From SIG299 sp045531955 (lineage in GTDB: Bacteria > Bacillota > Clostridia > Lachnospirales > Lachnospiraceae): DNA of 64,000 nucleotides. The DNA is taken from positions 1-64,000 of the forward strand of contig JAZSFC010000024.1 of assembly GCA_045531955.1 (NCBI GenBank), in the 5' to 3' direction. Under the pieces are notes generated by a model. The model was given only the letters and a program-made list of their open reading frames with translations, made no database searches and had not been told where the DNA came from. Position numbers and translations under genes: made by a program. Positions 52,165 to 60,750 of the stretch are shown here, piece by piece. The number at the start of each line of letters is the position of its first letter. Position 1 is the first letter of the stretch.

Positions 52165-53145
52165 ATGGAAAATAAAATCCAATTAGTAAAAAACGCCATG
52201 TTGGCGGTACAGCGTTATCCGTGGGAGCAGGGCGTATGTGCCCAAGCGGTATGGGAGCTTGGCGATGTTGCCACAGCGGTTGCTATGGCACATGATGCGG
52301 TGCTTCGGCAGAAGGAAGACGGACGTCTGGCGGTGATTAACGATAATATTGCAGTCACCGACCCGGCGGCAAACGGCGAGGTGGTTTGGCGTGCCTACGA
52401 GATTACAGGAAATGAGTTTTACAAGGCGGCCGCGGAGCGGATGCTTGCATTTTTGATGGAGCGTGCACCAAGAACCGACAAAGGCATCATCTGCCACAAT
52501 GAAATCAGTTTTTATGAGGGCTTTTCCGCGGACCAGATTTGGGTGGATTCCGTTTACATGGCGCCGCCGTTTCTGGCAGTCATGGGCGAACTTGATGAGG
52601 CGGTAAAGCAGATAGAAGGATGTTTCGACTATTTACGGGATGAAGAAACCGGCTTGTTATTCCACATTTATGACCCGGGCACAGAGCGGTTTGTGCGTAG
52701 AAAGCTTTGGGCTACTGGCAATGGCTGGGCGCTACTTGGTATTGCCCGTGTTATCGAAATTGCCAATGAAAAGGGTAGAAAAGATATCGTAGAATCCCTT
52801 GTTAAGCGTGGAACGGCGCTTCTTAACAGTATGTTAAAGTACCAGCTTTCCGATGGCCGCTTTCACGATATTCTCAACGAGAAAGACAGTTTTGTAGAGG
52901 GCACCGCGGCAATGATGATGGCAGCAGCCATTTACCGTGGTGTGTGGGCTGGCTGGATTTCCGATGATTACATGTTCCATGCGGATTTGGTATATGGCAA
53001 TATGCCCAAATACATCGATGAGTATGGCATCATCCACGAAGTTTGCGGATGCCCGGATTTTGTGTCCTGCGGAACTTCTGCAGAGTCCATGGCAAGTTTT
53101 CTTATGATGGAAGCGTGGCACAAGAAGCTGGAAGAAAAGAACTAA
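52165..53145 (+). CDS. GH105-type unsaturated glycuronyl hydrolase
   Basis: 326 residues, an alpha/alpha barrel of the GH105/GH88 group. Seen: YPWEQGVCAQAVWELGD (about residue 18), DQIWVDSVYMAPPFLA, which carries the conserved Asp (about 123-140), WATGNGWALLGIARV (about 188) and FVEGTAAMMMAAAIYRG (about 240). It removes the unsaturated uronic residue left by rhamnogalacturonan or pectin lyases; no signal peptide, so cytoplasmic. This fits the YetA/rhamnogalacturonan-lyase-like gene at 62641 and the ABC importer at 54868-58287, suggesting a pectin-side-chain pathway spread over this end of the window. Confidence 0.9.
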   Translation: MENKIQLVKNAMLAVQRYPWEQGVCAQAVWELGDVATAVAMAHDAVLRQKEDGRLAVINDNIAVTDPAANGEVVWRAYEITGNEFYKAAAERMLAFLMERAPRTDKGIICHNEISFYEGFSADQIWVDSVYMAPPFLAVMGELDEAVKQIEGCFDYLRDEETGLLFHIYDPGTERFVRRKLWATGNGWALLGIARVIEIANEKGRKDIVESLVKRGTALLNSMLKYQLSDGRFHDILNEKDSFVEGTAAMMMAAAIYRGVWAGWISDDYMFHADLVYGNMPKYIDEYGIIHEVCGCPDFVSCGTSAESMASFLMMEAWHKKLEEKN

Positions 53146-53150
53146 ATTAG

Positions 53151-53184
53151 AAAAGCGGCTGGAAGATTCCGGCCGCTTATTTTA
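53151..53184. terminator. Bidirectional terminator between GH105 and merR-type genes
   Basis: AAGCGGC (53153-53159) / GCCGCTT (53172-53178) with an inner partial stem, A-run before and ATTTTAT after; the merR-type stop codon lies within its right flank. Confidence 0.75.
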
Positions 53185-53583
53185 TACTTCCTCCCAGTTT
53201 GGCCATTCCCTGTTTTCCGTGATGGCATTTTTTATTCCGTTATAAAATCGTACTTTGTGCTGAATATGGGCAAGTTCTTTTTGCAACACCGCAATTTGTT
53301 CTTCGATGTCTGCTTCATGCTCCGTCACCAGTGCAATAATATCGTCGATGTGGCAGGGAATATTTTCGTCGTAGCGGAAAAACTCCTGCATCTTGGCAAT
53401 GGGCATGCCGGTATTTTTAAAGCACTGGATGGCGTTTAAGCGTGCCAGGTGGCAATCGTTGTAGATACGGTTTTTGCCCTCCCGCTTGACGTCGGTCAGC
53501 AGGCCGATTTCTTCGTAGTAGCGCAGGGTGGAAGCGGTGTTTCCTGTAAGGCGGGAAAGCTCCCGGATAGTGTAATTTGGCAT
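53182..53583 (-). CDS. MerR-family transcriptional regulator
   Basis: 133 residues. N-terminal winged helix (YTIRELSRLTGNTASTLRYYEEIGLLTDVKREGKNRIYNDCHLARLNAIQCFKNTGM, residues 3-60) and a long dimerisation coiled coil (about 80-115) with no cysteine metal site. It is similar in layout to AdhR/NmlR-like regulators of aldehyde- or redox-linked oxidoreductases. It is divergent from an aldo-keto reductase gene whose promoter carries a typical MerR operator, so it is the likely activator of that gene. Confidence 0.92.
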   Translation of the reverse strand: MPNYTIRELSRLTGNTASTLRYYEEIGLLTDVKREGKNRIYNDCHLARLNAIQCFKNTGMPIAKMQEFFRYDENIPCHIDDIIALVTEHEADIEEQIAVLQKELAHIQHKVRFYNGIKNAITENREWPNWEEV

Positions 53584-53617
53584 GGTAAAAATCCTTTCGT
53601 TTCGGCAAATATTTTTC

Positions 53618-53648
53618 TTGACTTCAAGTATACTTGAAGTGTTACGAT
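53618..53648 (+). promoter_or_regulatory. MerR-type promoter of the aldo-keto reductase gene
   Basis: TTGACT (53618-53623), a 19-base spacer and TACGAT (53643-53648). The over-long spacer holds most of the perfect 20-base palindrome ACTTCAAGTATACTTGAAGT (53621-53640), the classical arrangement at which MerR proteins activate by twisting the DNA. Confidence 0.9.
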
Positions 53649-53703
53649 TTGTACAGAGTAAAGGTTAATAGAAAAACAGTATATGGAAAGGAGCTATATT
53701 ACC

Positions 53704-54681
53704 ATGAAATACCGTAACGTGGGCCAATCCGGCCTGAAAGTAAGTGAAATCTCGTTGGGCAGCTGGATGACAGACCTTAGGGGCAGTGAGGCTGCAGGCA
53801 TTGCAGAAGAAACTATCCGCGTGGCTTATGACAAGGGCGTCAATTTCTTTGACTGCGCCGATGCGTACAGCGGCGGCGAGGCAGAAAAGTTTTTAGGAAG
53901 AGTGTTAAAGGACTATCCGAGAAGCACCTACGTGGTGTCCAGTAAGGTGTTCTTTCCGACGGGACGTGGCGCCAATGAGTGGGGCTTATCCAGAAAGCAC
54001 ATCATTGAGAACATCGACCGCACCTTAAAGAACATGCAGATGGACTATGTAGATATGTACTTCTGCCACCGTTTTGACCCGACAACACCAATGGAAGAAA
54101 CCCTCCGTGTGCTTAGCGACCTGGTAATCCAGGGTAAGATTTTATACTACGGTGTCAGTGAGGAGTGGGGTGCTGCCCGCTTAGAGGAGGCACAGCGTAT
54201 TATTGAAAAGTACCGTCTGCATCCGATGACAGTGGTGCAGCCGCAGTATCATATGATGGACCGTTACATCGAGCATGAAATCATGGGTGTGTGCAAAAAG
54301 TACGGCATTGGTATCACACCGTTTTCGCCGCTGGCACAGGGCCTGCTTACCGGTAAGTACGGTTTAAACCAGCCGTATCCGGAGGGCTCCAGAGCCACCC
54401 ATCAGGCAGACAAGCAGATTAACAACCTGCTTACGGAAGAAAATCTGGGTAAAGTAGATCAGTTAAAGAAAATCGCTGCAGAGCTTGGCGTTTCCATGCC
54501 GGTGCTGGCGTTGTCCTGGATTCTCCGGGAAAACATCATTAGCAGTGTAATTACCGGAGCGAGTAAGGTGTCACAGTTAGAGAGCAACTTAGCAGCCAGC
54601 GGATTTGAAATTCCGGCGGATGCTTTGGCGGATATCGAGAAGATTCTGGATTTCCACCGCTTTGAGCGTCATGTAGGTTAA
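53704..54681 (+). CDS. Aldo/keto reductase (K+-channel beta-subunit-like)
   Basis: 325 residues from MKYRNVGQSG. The AKR catalytic tetrad can be traced: Asp and Tyr in FDCADAYSGG (about 47-56), Lys in VVSSKVF (about 79) and His in MYFCHRFD (about 117). The NADPH-binding C-terminal part contains SPLAQGLLTGKY and ITGASKVSQLESN. This is the YajO/Kv-beta-like branch that reduces aldehydes. AAGGAG ten bases before 53704 and the start of the fold favour this ATG over 53683. It is controlled by the divergent MerR protein (see operator). Confidence 0.9.
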   Translation: MKYRNVGQSGLKVSEISLGSWMTDLRGSEAAGIAEETIRVAYDKGVNFFDCADAYSGGEAEKFLGRVLKDYPRSTYVVSSKVFFPTGRGANEWGLSRKHIIENIDRTLKNMQMDYVDMYFCHRFDPTTPMEETLRVLSDLVIQGKILYYGVSEEWGAARLEEAQRIIEKYRLHPMTVVQPQYHMMDRYIEHEIMGVCKKYGIGITPFSPLAQGLLTGKYGLNQPYPEGSRATHQADKQINNLLTEENLGKVDQLKKIAAELGVSMPVLALSWILRENIISSVITGASKVSQLESNLAASGFEIPADALADIEKILDFHRFERHVG

Positions 54682-54723
54682 TATACCAATCATTCCTTCT
54701 CATAAGGGTTATATGTTTAAAGA

Positions 54724-54759
54724 AAAGAGCGTGTCGGAAATTTGCCGGCGCGCTTTTTT
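54724..54759 (+). terminator. Terminator after the aldo-keto reductase gene
   Basis: AGCGTGTCGG pairs with CCGGCGCGCT (with G-T pairs) around an AAATTTG loop, followed by TTTTTC. Confidence 0.8.
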
Positions 54760-54784
54760 CTGCGTGTATGGGTAAGATGCGTTG

Positions 54785-54813
54785 TTGAAAAAAAATAGGG
54801 CTTGTGCTATGAT
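54785..54813 (+). promoter_or_regulatory. Promoter of the sugar ABC transporter operon
   Basis: TTGAAA (54785-54790), 17-base spacer, TATGAT (54808-54813), 55 bases before the first ATG. Confidence 0.75.
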
Positions 54814-54867
54814 AAAAGGTGGCAAAGTTTTTGTGCCTTAAAATTTACATACAAGGAGAACTGCGCA

Positions 54868-55773
54868 ATGAAAAAGAAACGATTCGACCTCGGTCCCATC
54901 AAGGGCTGGCTGTATCTGTTGCCGGCGCTGGTGTTTCTGGGCGTCTTCATGGTATATCCGTTAATTGACGTATTTATTTATTCCTTTGAGGAAGGGTACA
55001 ATTCCGCATCCCAAACCTTTTTCGGGGTGGGTGATTACAACTACCAGTATGTGCTCCGTGACCCGTACTTTTTGCAGGCGTTAAAGAATACCTTTATTCT
55101 GGTTGCCATCACGGTGCCGTTATCCACACTCATTGCCCTGTTGCTTTCCGTGGCACTGGCGTCCATCGAATGGCTTAGAAATTTATATCAGACCGTATTC
55201 TTCCTGCCGTACGTTACCAACACCCTGGCGGTTGGCTTGGTATTTATGATTTTGTTCCAGAAAACCGAGTATACCGAAGGTCTTGTAAATCTGCTCATCA
55301 ATTTCTTTGGCGGTACTTCCGTGGACTTCATCGACGGTCCGTACTGGGCAAAGATGTTTGTACTTTGTCTGTACACCATCTGGATTGTTATGCCGTTTAA
55401 GATTCTCATTCTCACCAGTGCACTGCTTGGTGTGGATGAAACCTATTATCAGTCCGCTAAGGTAGACGGAACCTCCAAGTTCCGCACCTTTATGCGTATC
55501 ACCCTGCCAATGATTTCTCCGATGATTTTCTACTTATTCATCACCGGATGTATCGGTGCATTTAAGGCATATTCCGATGCGGTTGCCCTGTTTGGTACCG
55601 ACTTAAATGCGGCGGAGATGAACACTATTGTAGGTTATGTGTATGACATGCTCTACGGAGACAGCGGCGGTTATCCGTCCTACGCTTCTGCGGCGGCCAT
55701 TATCCTGTTTACCATTGTCCTTACCATCACCTGCATCAACCTGCTGGTGAGCAAGAAGAATGTTCATTATTAG
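54868..55773 (+). CDS. Sugar ABC transporter permease (MalF/LplB-like)
   Basis: 301 residues from MKKKRFDLG with six membrane segments. The EAA-type cytoplasmic loop is visible (YYQSAKVDGTSKFRTFMRITLPMISPM, about residue 193), which docks to the shared ATPase. AAGGAG lies nine bases before 54868, and a longer open frame to 54802 lacks a site. First gene of a three-gene importer set (permease, permease, binding protein); no ATPase is encoded here, so a general MsmX-type ATPase elsewhere is presumably used. Confidence 0.92.
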   Translation: MKKKRFDLGPIKGWLYLLPALVFLGVFMVYPLIDVFIYSFEEGYNSASQTFFGVGDYNYQYVLRDPYFLQALKNTFILVAITVPLSTLIALLLSVALASIEWLRNLYQTVFFLPYVTNTLAVGLVFMILFQKTEYTEGLVNLLINFFGGTSVDFIDGPYWAKMFVLCLYTIWIVMPFKILILTSALLGVDETYYQSAKVDGTSKFRTFMRITLPMISPMIFYLFITGCIGAFKAYSDAVALFGTDLNAAEMNTIVGYVYDMLYGDSGGYPSYASAAAIILFTIVLTITCINLLVSKKNVHY

Positions 55774-55792
55774 TGAGAAAGTAGAGAAAACG

Positions 55793-56668
55793 ATGAAGAA
55801 TAACATAGATTACGAAAAAATTGAACAGCGGGTCAAAGTGAAGCAGGGCATTGTTAAAACGCTCACTTATGTGCTTTTGACCTTCTGGGGCATTGTGGTG
55901 TTGTTCCCGTTCTTCTGGATGGTGCTTACCTCCATTAAGAGTTACGGTGAATATAACTCCGAGTACATACCAAAGTTTTATTCCAGTAACCCGACCATCC
56001 AAAACTACCTGGATGCGTTTACCCAGGTGCCTTTGGCACAATATTTCTTAAATACACTGATTTTCACCGTGATTACCACCGCGGTGATGTTAGTGGTTAT
56101 TACGTTAGCGGCCTTTGCTTTTGCAAGACTGGAGTTTAAGGGCAAGGATGCGCTGTTTGTGGTGTTCCTTTCCATGATGATGATTCCAAATGAACTGGTT
56201 ATCATCACCAACTTTGTAACCATCACCGATTTAGAGATGCGAAACACCTTCGCAGGTTTGATTCTGCCGTCTATTATGTCGGTATTCTACCTGTATTTGC
56301 TGAAAGAAACCTTCCAGCAGATTCCGGACAATTTATATCAGGCGGCTAAGGTAGACGGAACCTCCGACTTTAAGTATCTGCTTCGGGTTATGATTCCGAT
56401 TGCCAAGCCAACCTTGGTTACCATCACCATTTTAAAGGTGATTGAGTGCTGGAACTCCTACGTATGGCCGCGCCTCATTACCGATGATGCGGCATACTTC
56501 CTCGTATCCAACGGTATCCAGGAAATCCGTGAGAACGGTTTCGGACGTGAAAATATTCCGGCCATGATGGCAGCAGTTGTGGTAATCACCCTGCCGCTCA
56601 TTATCCTGTTCTTAATCTTCCGTAACAAAATCATGGAGGGCGTGTCCCGGGGAGGTACCAAGGGATGA
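55793..56668 (+). CDS. Sugar ABC transporter permease (MalG/LplC-like)
   Basis: 291 residues from MKNNIDYEK with six membrane segments and the EAA loop LYQAAKVDGTSDFKYLLRVMIPIAKP (about residue 180). It begins 20 bases after the first permease gene and overlaps the start of the binding-protein gene by four bases (ATGA). Partner of the upstream permease in one importer. The start is chosen from the family length and GTAGAGA upstream; an in-frame start at 55760 is possible but overlaps the preceding gene. Confidence 0.9.
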   Translation: MKNNIDYEKIEQRVKVKQGIVKTLTYVLLTFWGIVVLFPFFWMVLTSIKSYGEYNSEYIPKFYSSNPTIQNYLDAFTQVPLAQYFLNTLIFTVITTAVMLVVITLAAFAFARLEFKGKDALFVVFLSMMMIPNELVIITNFVTITDLEMRNTFAGLILPSIMSVFYLYLLKETFQQIPDNLYQAAKVDGTSDFKYLLRVMIPIAKPTLVTITILKVIECWNSYVWPRLITDDAAYFLVSNGIQEIRENGFGRENIPAMMAAVVVITLPLIILFLIFRNKIMEGVSRGGTKG

Positions 56669-58287
56669 TGAAAACAATGAAAAAACTGTTGGCAAAGGGT
56701 CTGGTTCTTACAACCATGGTAGGATGTCTGGCAGGCTTTGCCGGATGCCATGGTGCAAAAGAAACCCTTGCTTTTGAAATGCCGGAGGAATTTGACACTA
56801 CCAAACAGCATGAAATTACCTTCTGGGCAAAGAATGATACCAACCGTACCCAGGTAGATATTTATGAAAAGGCCATCCGGGATTTTGAGGCGCTGTACCC
56901 AAACGTAAAAGTAAACATCCGTCTCTATACAGACTACGGTCGTATTTACAACGATGTTATTACCAATATTGCAACCAACACTACGCCAAATGTGTGTATC
57001 ACTTATCCGGATCACATCGCCACCTACCTTACCGGTGAAAACCAGGTGGTGCCGATGGACGCTTTATTCTTTGATAAGGAATACGGACTTGGCGGAACAG
57101 AGGTAAAGTTTGACGCACCGACAAAAGAAGAAATTATTCCAAAGTTCTTAGAGGAATGTGCCTTCAACGGCCATTATTATGCGGTGCCTTACATGCGTTC
57201 CTCTGAGGTTTGTTATATCAACAAAACCTTTGTAGAGCGTCTTGGTTACACCCTGCCGGAAAAACTTACCTGGGACTTCCTTTGGGAGGTTTCCGAAGCA
57301 GCCATGGAGCTGGAACGTGACGATACCTTCAAGGTCAACCGCCAGAAGGTTATGGTGCCGTTTATCTATAAATCCACCGACAACATGATGATTACCATGT
57401 TAAAGCAAAAGGGTGCCGGCTATTCCACCGATGCGGGTGAGATTGAAATCTTCAACGATACGACAAAAGAATTGTTATACACGATTGCGGAGCACGGAAA
57501 GACAAGGGCATTTTCCACCTTTAAGATTTCCAGCTATCCGGCTAACTTCTTAAATGCGGGTCAGTGTATTTTTGCCATTGACTCCACTGCCGGTGCCACC
57601 TGGATGGGCACCGATGCACCGCTTTGCGATATTGCAGAAGAAAAGATTGTGGAGTTCGAAACCGTGGTTATGTCGCTTCCGCAGTTTGATTCCGAGAATC
57701 CGCAGATGATTTCCCAGGGACCGTCCATGTGTATCTTCAACAAGGAAGACCCGCAGGAAGTTCTGGCGTCCTGGTTGTTTGTGCAGTTTATGTTAACCAA
57801 CGAAGTGCAGATTGCCTACGCCCAGACGGAAGGTTATGTGCCGGTTACTTCCAAGGCGCAGGAAAGCGCGGAATATCAGGACTATTTATCCCGCTCCGGC
57901 GAGGATAATGAGCTGTATTACAGCGTAAAGTTAGATGCAACCAAGCTTCTGCTGGAAAATATCGACAACACCTTTGTTACTCCGGTATTCAACGGCTCGG
58001 CTTCCCTGCGTGATGCGGCAGGCCAGATGATTGAAGAAACCGTAAAGGGTGTCCGAAGAAAGAAAACCGTGGATGAAGAGTTTCTTGCCAACCTGTTTGG
58101 CGACATGACATCCCTTTACCGCCTGGACCAGTTAGAAGTTCAGGGTGGCGGCGGCCAGGGTGAAAAGGTGCTTGGTGAGCTTCCAAAGGGCTCCAAAATG
58201 TTACTCGGCGTACTGGCAGGTGCCTGGGTGCTTATCCTCCTGTACGGAGCATTCCAATTGGTAAAAACCAAAAGAAATGAGAATTAA
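56665..58287 (+). CDS. Extracellular solute-binding lipoprotein with C-terminal membrane helix
   Basis: 540 residues. Lipoprotein signal peptide with lipobox FAGC (Cys about 27). The family-1 sugar-binding fold follows: HEITFWAKNDTNRTQVDIYEKAIRDFEALYPNVKVNIR (starting near residue 44), YAVPYMRSSEVCYINK and a C-terminal helical lobe. It is unusual in ending with a second hydrophobic segment (MLLGVLAGAWVLILLYGAFQLV, about 512-533) and a basic tail KTKRNEN, so it may be held at the membrane at both ends. Third gene of the importer operon; the ligand is unknown, but nearby GH105 and YetA-like genes suggest a uronic oligosaccharide. Confidence 0.88.
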   Translation: MMKTMKKLLAKGLVLTTMVGCLAGFAGCHGAKETLAFEMPEEFDTTKQHEITFWAKNDTNRTQVDIYEKAIRDFEALYPNVKVNIRLYTDYGRIYNDVITNIATNTTPNVCITYPDHIATYLTGENQVVPMDALFFDKEYGLGGTEVKFDAPTKEEIIPKFLEECAFNGHYYAVPYMRSSEVCYINKTFVERLGYTLPEKLTWDFLWEVSEAAMELERDDTFKVNRQKVMVPFIYKSTDNMMITMLKQKGAGYSTDAGEIEIFNDTTKELLYTIAEHGKTRAFSTFKISSYPANFLNAGQCIFAIDSTAGATWMGTDAPLCDIAEEKIVEFETVVMSLPQFDSENPQMISQGPSMCIFNKEDPQEVLASWLFVQFMLTNEVQIAYAQTEGYVPVTSKAQESAEYQDYLSRSGEDNELYYSVKLDATKLLLENIDNTFVTPVFNGSASLRDAAGQMIEETVKGVRRKKTVDEEFLANLFGDMTSLYRLDQLEVQGGGGQGEKVLGELPKGSKMLLGVLAGAWVLILLYGAFQLVKTKRNEN

Positions 58288-58290
58288 CTA

Positions 58291-58318
58291 TTGATTTCTT
58301 TGGGTTTTGCGATATAAT
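58291..58318 (+). promoter_or_regulatory. Promoter of the triple-repeat lipoprotein gene
   Basis: TTGATT (58291-58296), 16-base spacer, TATAAT (58313-58318), showing that this gene can be transcribed independently of the ABC operon. Confidence 0.7.
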
Positions 58319-58368
58319 GTATCATTGTTATTTAACAAAATTTGAAAATCAGAAGAGGAGAAATGATG

Positions 58369-60474
58369 ATGAAAAAATTTGCAGCATTTTTACTTGCATT
58401 TCTTATGGTACTTGGCTGTGTAGCATGCGGCGGCAAGAACAACGCAGACCCTACCCCAACTACCGCACCTACTGCAGCTCCGACTGAGGCTCCTACAACA
58501 GCTCCAACCGAAGCTCCTGCAGCAACTCAGGCTCCGGATGCAGAAATTGATCCGGAAATGTCCGTAACTCCAACTACCGTAATGTCCTACGCAGAGTATG
58601 CGGCAGCAGCAATTGATGATGCAGTAGTTATCGAAGGTTATGTTCAGGCAAAGCAGTCCTGGTGGCAGGATACCGCAACTGTATACTTACAGGATGAAGA
58701 CGGTGCTTACTTCTGCTACAACATGGCTTGTTCCGAAGCAGACTACGCGAAGTTAACCAAGGGTACCAAAATTCGCGTAACCGGTTATAAAGCAGAGTGG
58801 TCCGGCGAAGTGGAAATCGTAGATGCTACTTTTGAAATCTTAGATGGCGACTATGTTGCAACTGCAACAGATGTAACAGCACTTCTTGGTACAGACGCTC
58901 TCATTGAAAAGCAGAATATGTTCGTGGCATTCAAGGGAATGACCGTAGAATCCGCAGCTATTTATAAGTGGGACGGTTCCGGTCAGGACGGCGATGACTT
59001 ATATTACAACGTTTCCAAGGACGGCAAGACCTATTCCTTTACTGTGGAATCTTACCTTTGCGACAAGTCTACCGACGTTTACCAGGCGGTAAAGAGCTTA
59101 AAGGTTGGTGACGTAGTAGACATGGAAGGTTTCTTATACTGGTATGAGGGTGTTAACCCACACATCACATCCGTAACTGTTGTTTCCGCAGCAGAAGCAG
59201 GCAACAAGGCAGAAGGCGTTATGAGCTATGCTGAGTATGCGGCAGCTGCTATTGACACCGAAGTAGTTATCGAAGCTTACGTACAGGGCAAGCAGTCCTG
59301 GTGGGATAACAAGGTAACCGCTTACTTACAGGATGAAGACGGCGCTTACTTCTGCTACAACATGGCATGTTCCGAAGAAGACTTTGCAAAGTTAACCCAG
59401 GGTACAAAAATCCGTGTTAAGGGTTATAAGGCAGAGTGGTCCGGCGAAGTAGAAATCGTAGATGCTACTTTTGAAATTATTGATGGTAATTATGTTGCAG
59501 CAGCAACAGATGTAACTGATATTCTTGCAAACGAAGCAGAGCTCATCAAGAAGCAGAACATGTTTGTTTCCTTCAAGGGCATGATTGTAGAATCTGCAGC
59601 AATTTATAAGTGGGACGGTTCCGGTCAGGACGGCGATGACTTATACTTCAATGTTTCCAAGGATGGCAAGACCTACTCCTTCACCGTAGAATCTTATCTT
59701 TGCGACAATACTACCGAAGTTTACCAGGCAGTAAAGAACTTAAAGGTTGGCGATGTAGTTGATTTAGAAGGTTTCTTATACTGGTATGAGGGTGTTAACC
59801 CACACATTACAGCAGTAAAAGCTGCAGGCGCAGCATCCGCTGATGTAAACGCGAAGTCCGAAGGCGTAATGACTTACGCTGAATACGCTGCAGCAGCAAT
59901 CGATGATGAAGTTGTGATTGAAGCTTACGTACAGAACAAGCAGTCCTGGTGGGATAACAAGGTTACCGCTTATCTTCAGGATGGCGACGGCGCTTACTTC
60001 TGCTACAACATGGCTTGTTCCGAAGAAGACTTTGCAAAGTTAACCCAGGGTACCAAAATCCGCGTTAAGGGTTACAAGGCAGAGTGGTCCGGCGAAGTAG
60101 AAATCGTAGATGCAACTTTTGAAATCTTAGAAGGTAATTATGTAGCAGAAGCTACCGATGTAACTGCTCTTCTCGGCACAGATGCTCTGATTGAAAAGCA
60201 GAACATGTTTGTAGCATTCAAGGGAATGACTGTAGAATCCGCAGCTATCTATAAGTGGGACGGTTCCGGTCAGGACGGTGATGACTTATACTTCAACGTT
60301 TCCGTAAACGGCGCTACATATACATTTACCGTAGAATCTTACCTTTGCGGTAAGGACACCGAAGTTTACCAGACAGTAAAGAACTTAAAGGTTGGCGATG
60401 TAGTTGACTTAGAAGGCTTCCTTTACTGGTATGAAGGTGTTAACCCTCATATCACAGGCGCTACAGTTAAGTAA
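58369..60474 (+). CDS. Lipoprotein with three tandem 213-216-residue repeats (OB-fold-like)
   Basis: 701 residues from the third of three consecutive ATGs, eight bases after GAGGAG. Lipobox VACG region (Cys about 20), then a Thr/Pro/Ala linker (PTTAPTAAPTEAPTTAPTEA). Three repeats begin at 58579, 59218 and 59866, each with VMxYAEYAAAAID, a VQxKQSWW block, YLQDxDGAYFCYNMACSE, GYKAEWSGEVEIVDATFEI, then IYKWDGSGQDGDDLYxN and VGDVVDxEGFLYWYEGVN. Each half resembles an OB-fold strand pattern (inference), so six small barrels may lie end to end at the cell surface. A role in glycan or nucleic-acid binding is possible; no enzyme motif is seen. Repeats are similar in DNA as well, indicating recent duplication. 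Confidence 0.85.
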   Translation: MKKFAAFLLAFLMVLGCVACGGKNNADPTPTTAPTAAPTEAPTTAPTEAPAATQAPDAEIDPEMSVTPTTVMSYAEYAAAAIDDAVVIEGYVQAKQSWWQDTATVYLQDEDGAYFCYNMACSEADYAKLTKGTKIRVTGYKAEWSGEVEIVDATFEILDGDYVATATDVTALLGTDALIEKQNMFVAFKGMTVESAAIYKWDGSGQDGDDLYYNVSKDGKTYSFTVESYLCDKSTDVYQAVKSLKVGDVVDMEGFLYWYEGVNPHITSVTVVSAAEAGNKAEGVMSYAEYAAAAIDTEVVIEAYVQGKQSWWDNKVTAYLQDEDGAYFCYNMACSEEDFAKLTQGTKIRVKGYKAEWSGEVEIVDATFEIIDGNYVAAATDVTDILANEAELIKKQNMFVSFKGMIVESAAIYKWDGSGQDGDDLYFNVSKDGKTYSFTVESYLCDNTTEVYQAVKNLKVGDVVDLEGFLYWYEGVNPHITAVKAAGAASADVNAKSEGVMTYAEYAAAAIDDEVVIEAYVQNKQSWWDNKVTAYLQDGDGAYFCYNMACSEEDFAKLTQGTKIRVKGYKAEWSGEVEIVDATFEILEGNYVAEATDVTALLGTDALIEKQNMFVAFKGMTVESAAIYKWDGSGQDGDDLYFNVSVNGATYTFTVESYLCGKDTEVYQTVKNLKVGDVVDLEGFLYWYEGVNPHITGATVK

Positions 60475-60654
60475 GATTTTCATTTGTTTTTAAATAAAAA
60501 GGGACCGCAAATTTATCCTAACAAAACCCGCTCTCGCTAGCATCGAAACGTAACGGTACTAAACTCGAAAAGACCTCGTTAAGTACCGACGTTTCTCCAG
60601 CGTTTTGCACGGATAAATTTGCGGTCTCTTTTTGCTTTAAGAAAATGAAAATTT
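60475..60654 (+). repeat. Hairpin element 1 after the lipoprotein gene
   Basis: Begins at the base after the stop codon. Outer arms of about 43 bases pair with few mismatches (GATTTTCATTT... with ...GAAAATGAAAATTT; perfect core GACCGCAAATTTATCC with GGATAAATTTGCGGTC). Inner stems AAACGT.CGGTACT / AGTACCG.ACGTTT. The stem runs into CTCTTTTTG, so it can terminate transcription. The inner sequence AACCCGCTCTCGCTAGCATCG is shared, in order, with element 2 read on the minus strand. Confidence 0.85.
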
Positions 60655-60750
60655 ACTAACTATAGCGCTATACGCGTACAAAAGTCCGCATGTCCGGTCT
60701 TGTCCGGCGTGGCGGAATCCGACATCAGATGATTTATAGCATTTTACAGA

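Noticed and set aside
60661..60672. Perfect palindrome TATAGCGCTATA as an operator
   Set aside because: It lies between two convergent 3' ends with no promoter nearby, so there is nothing for it to regulate.
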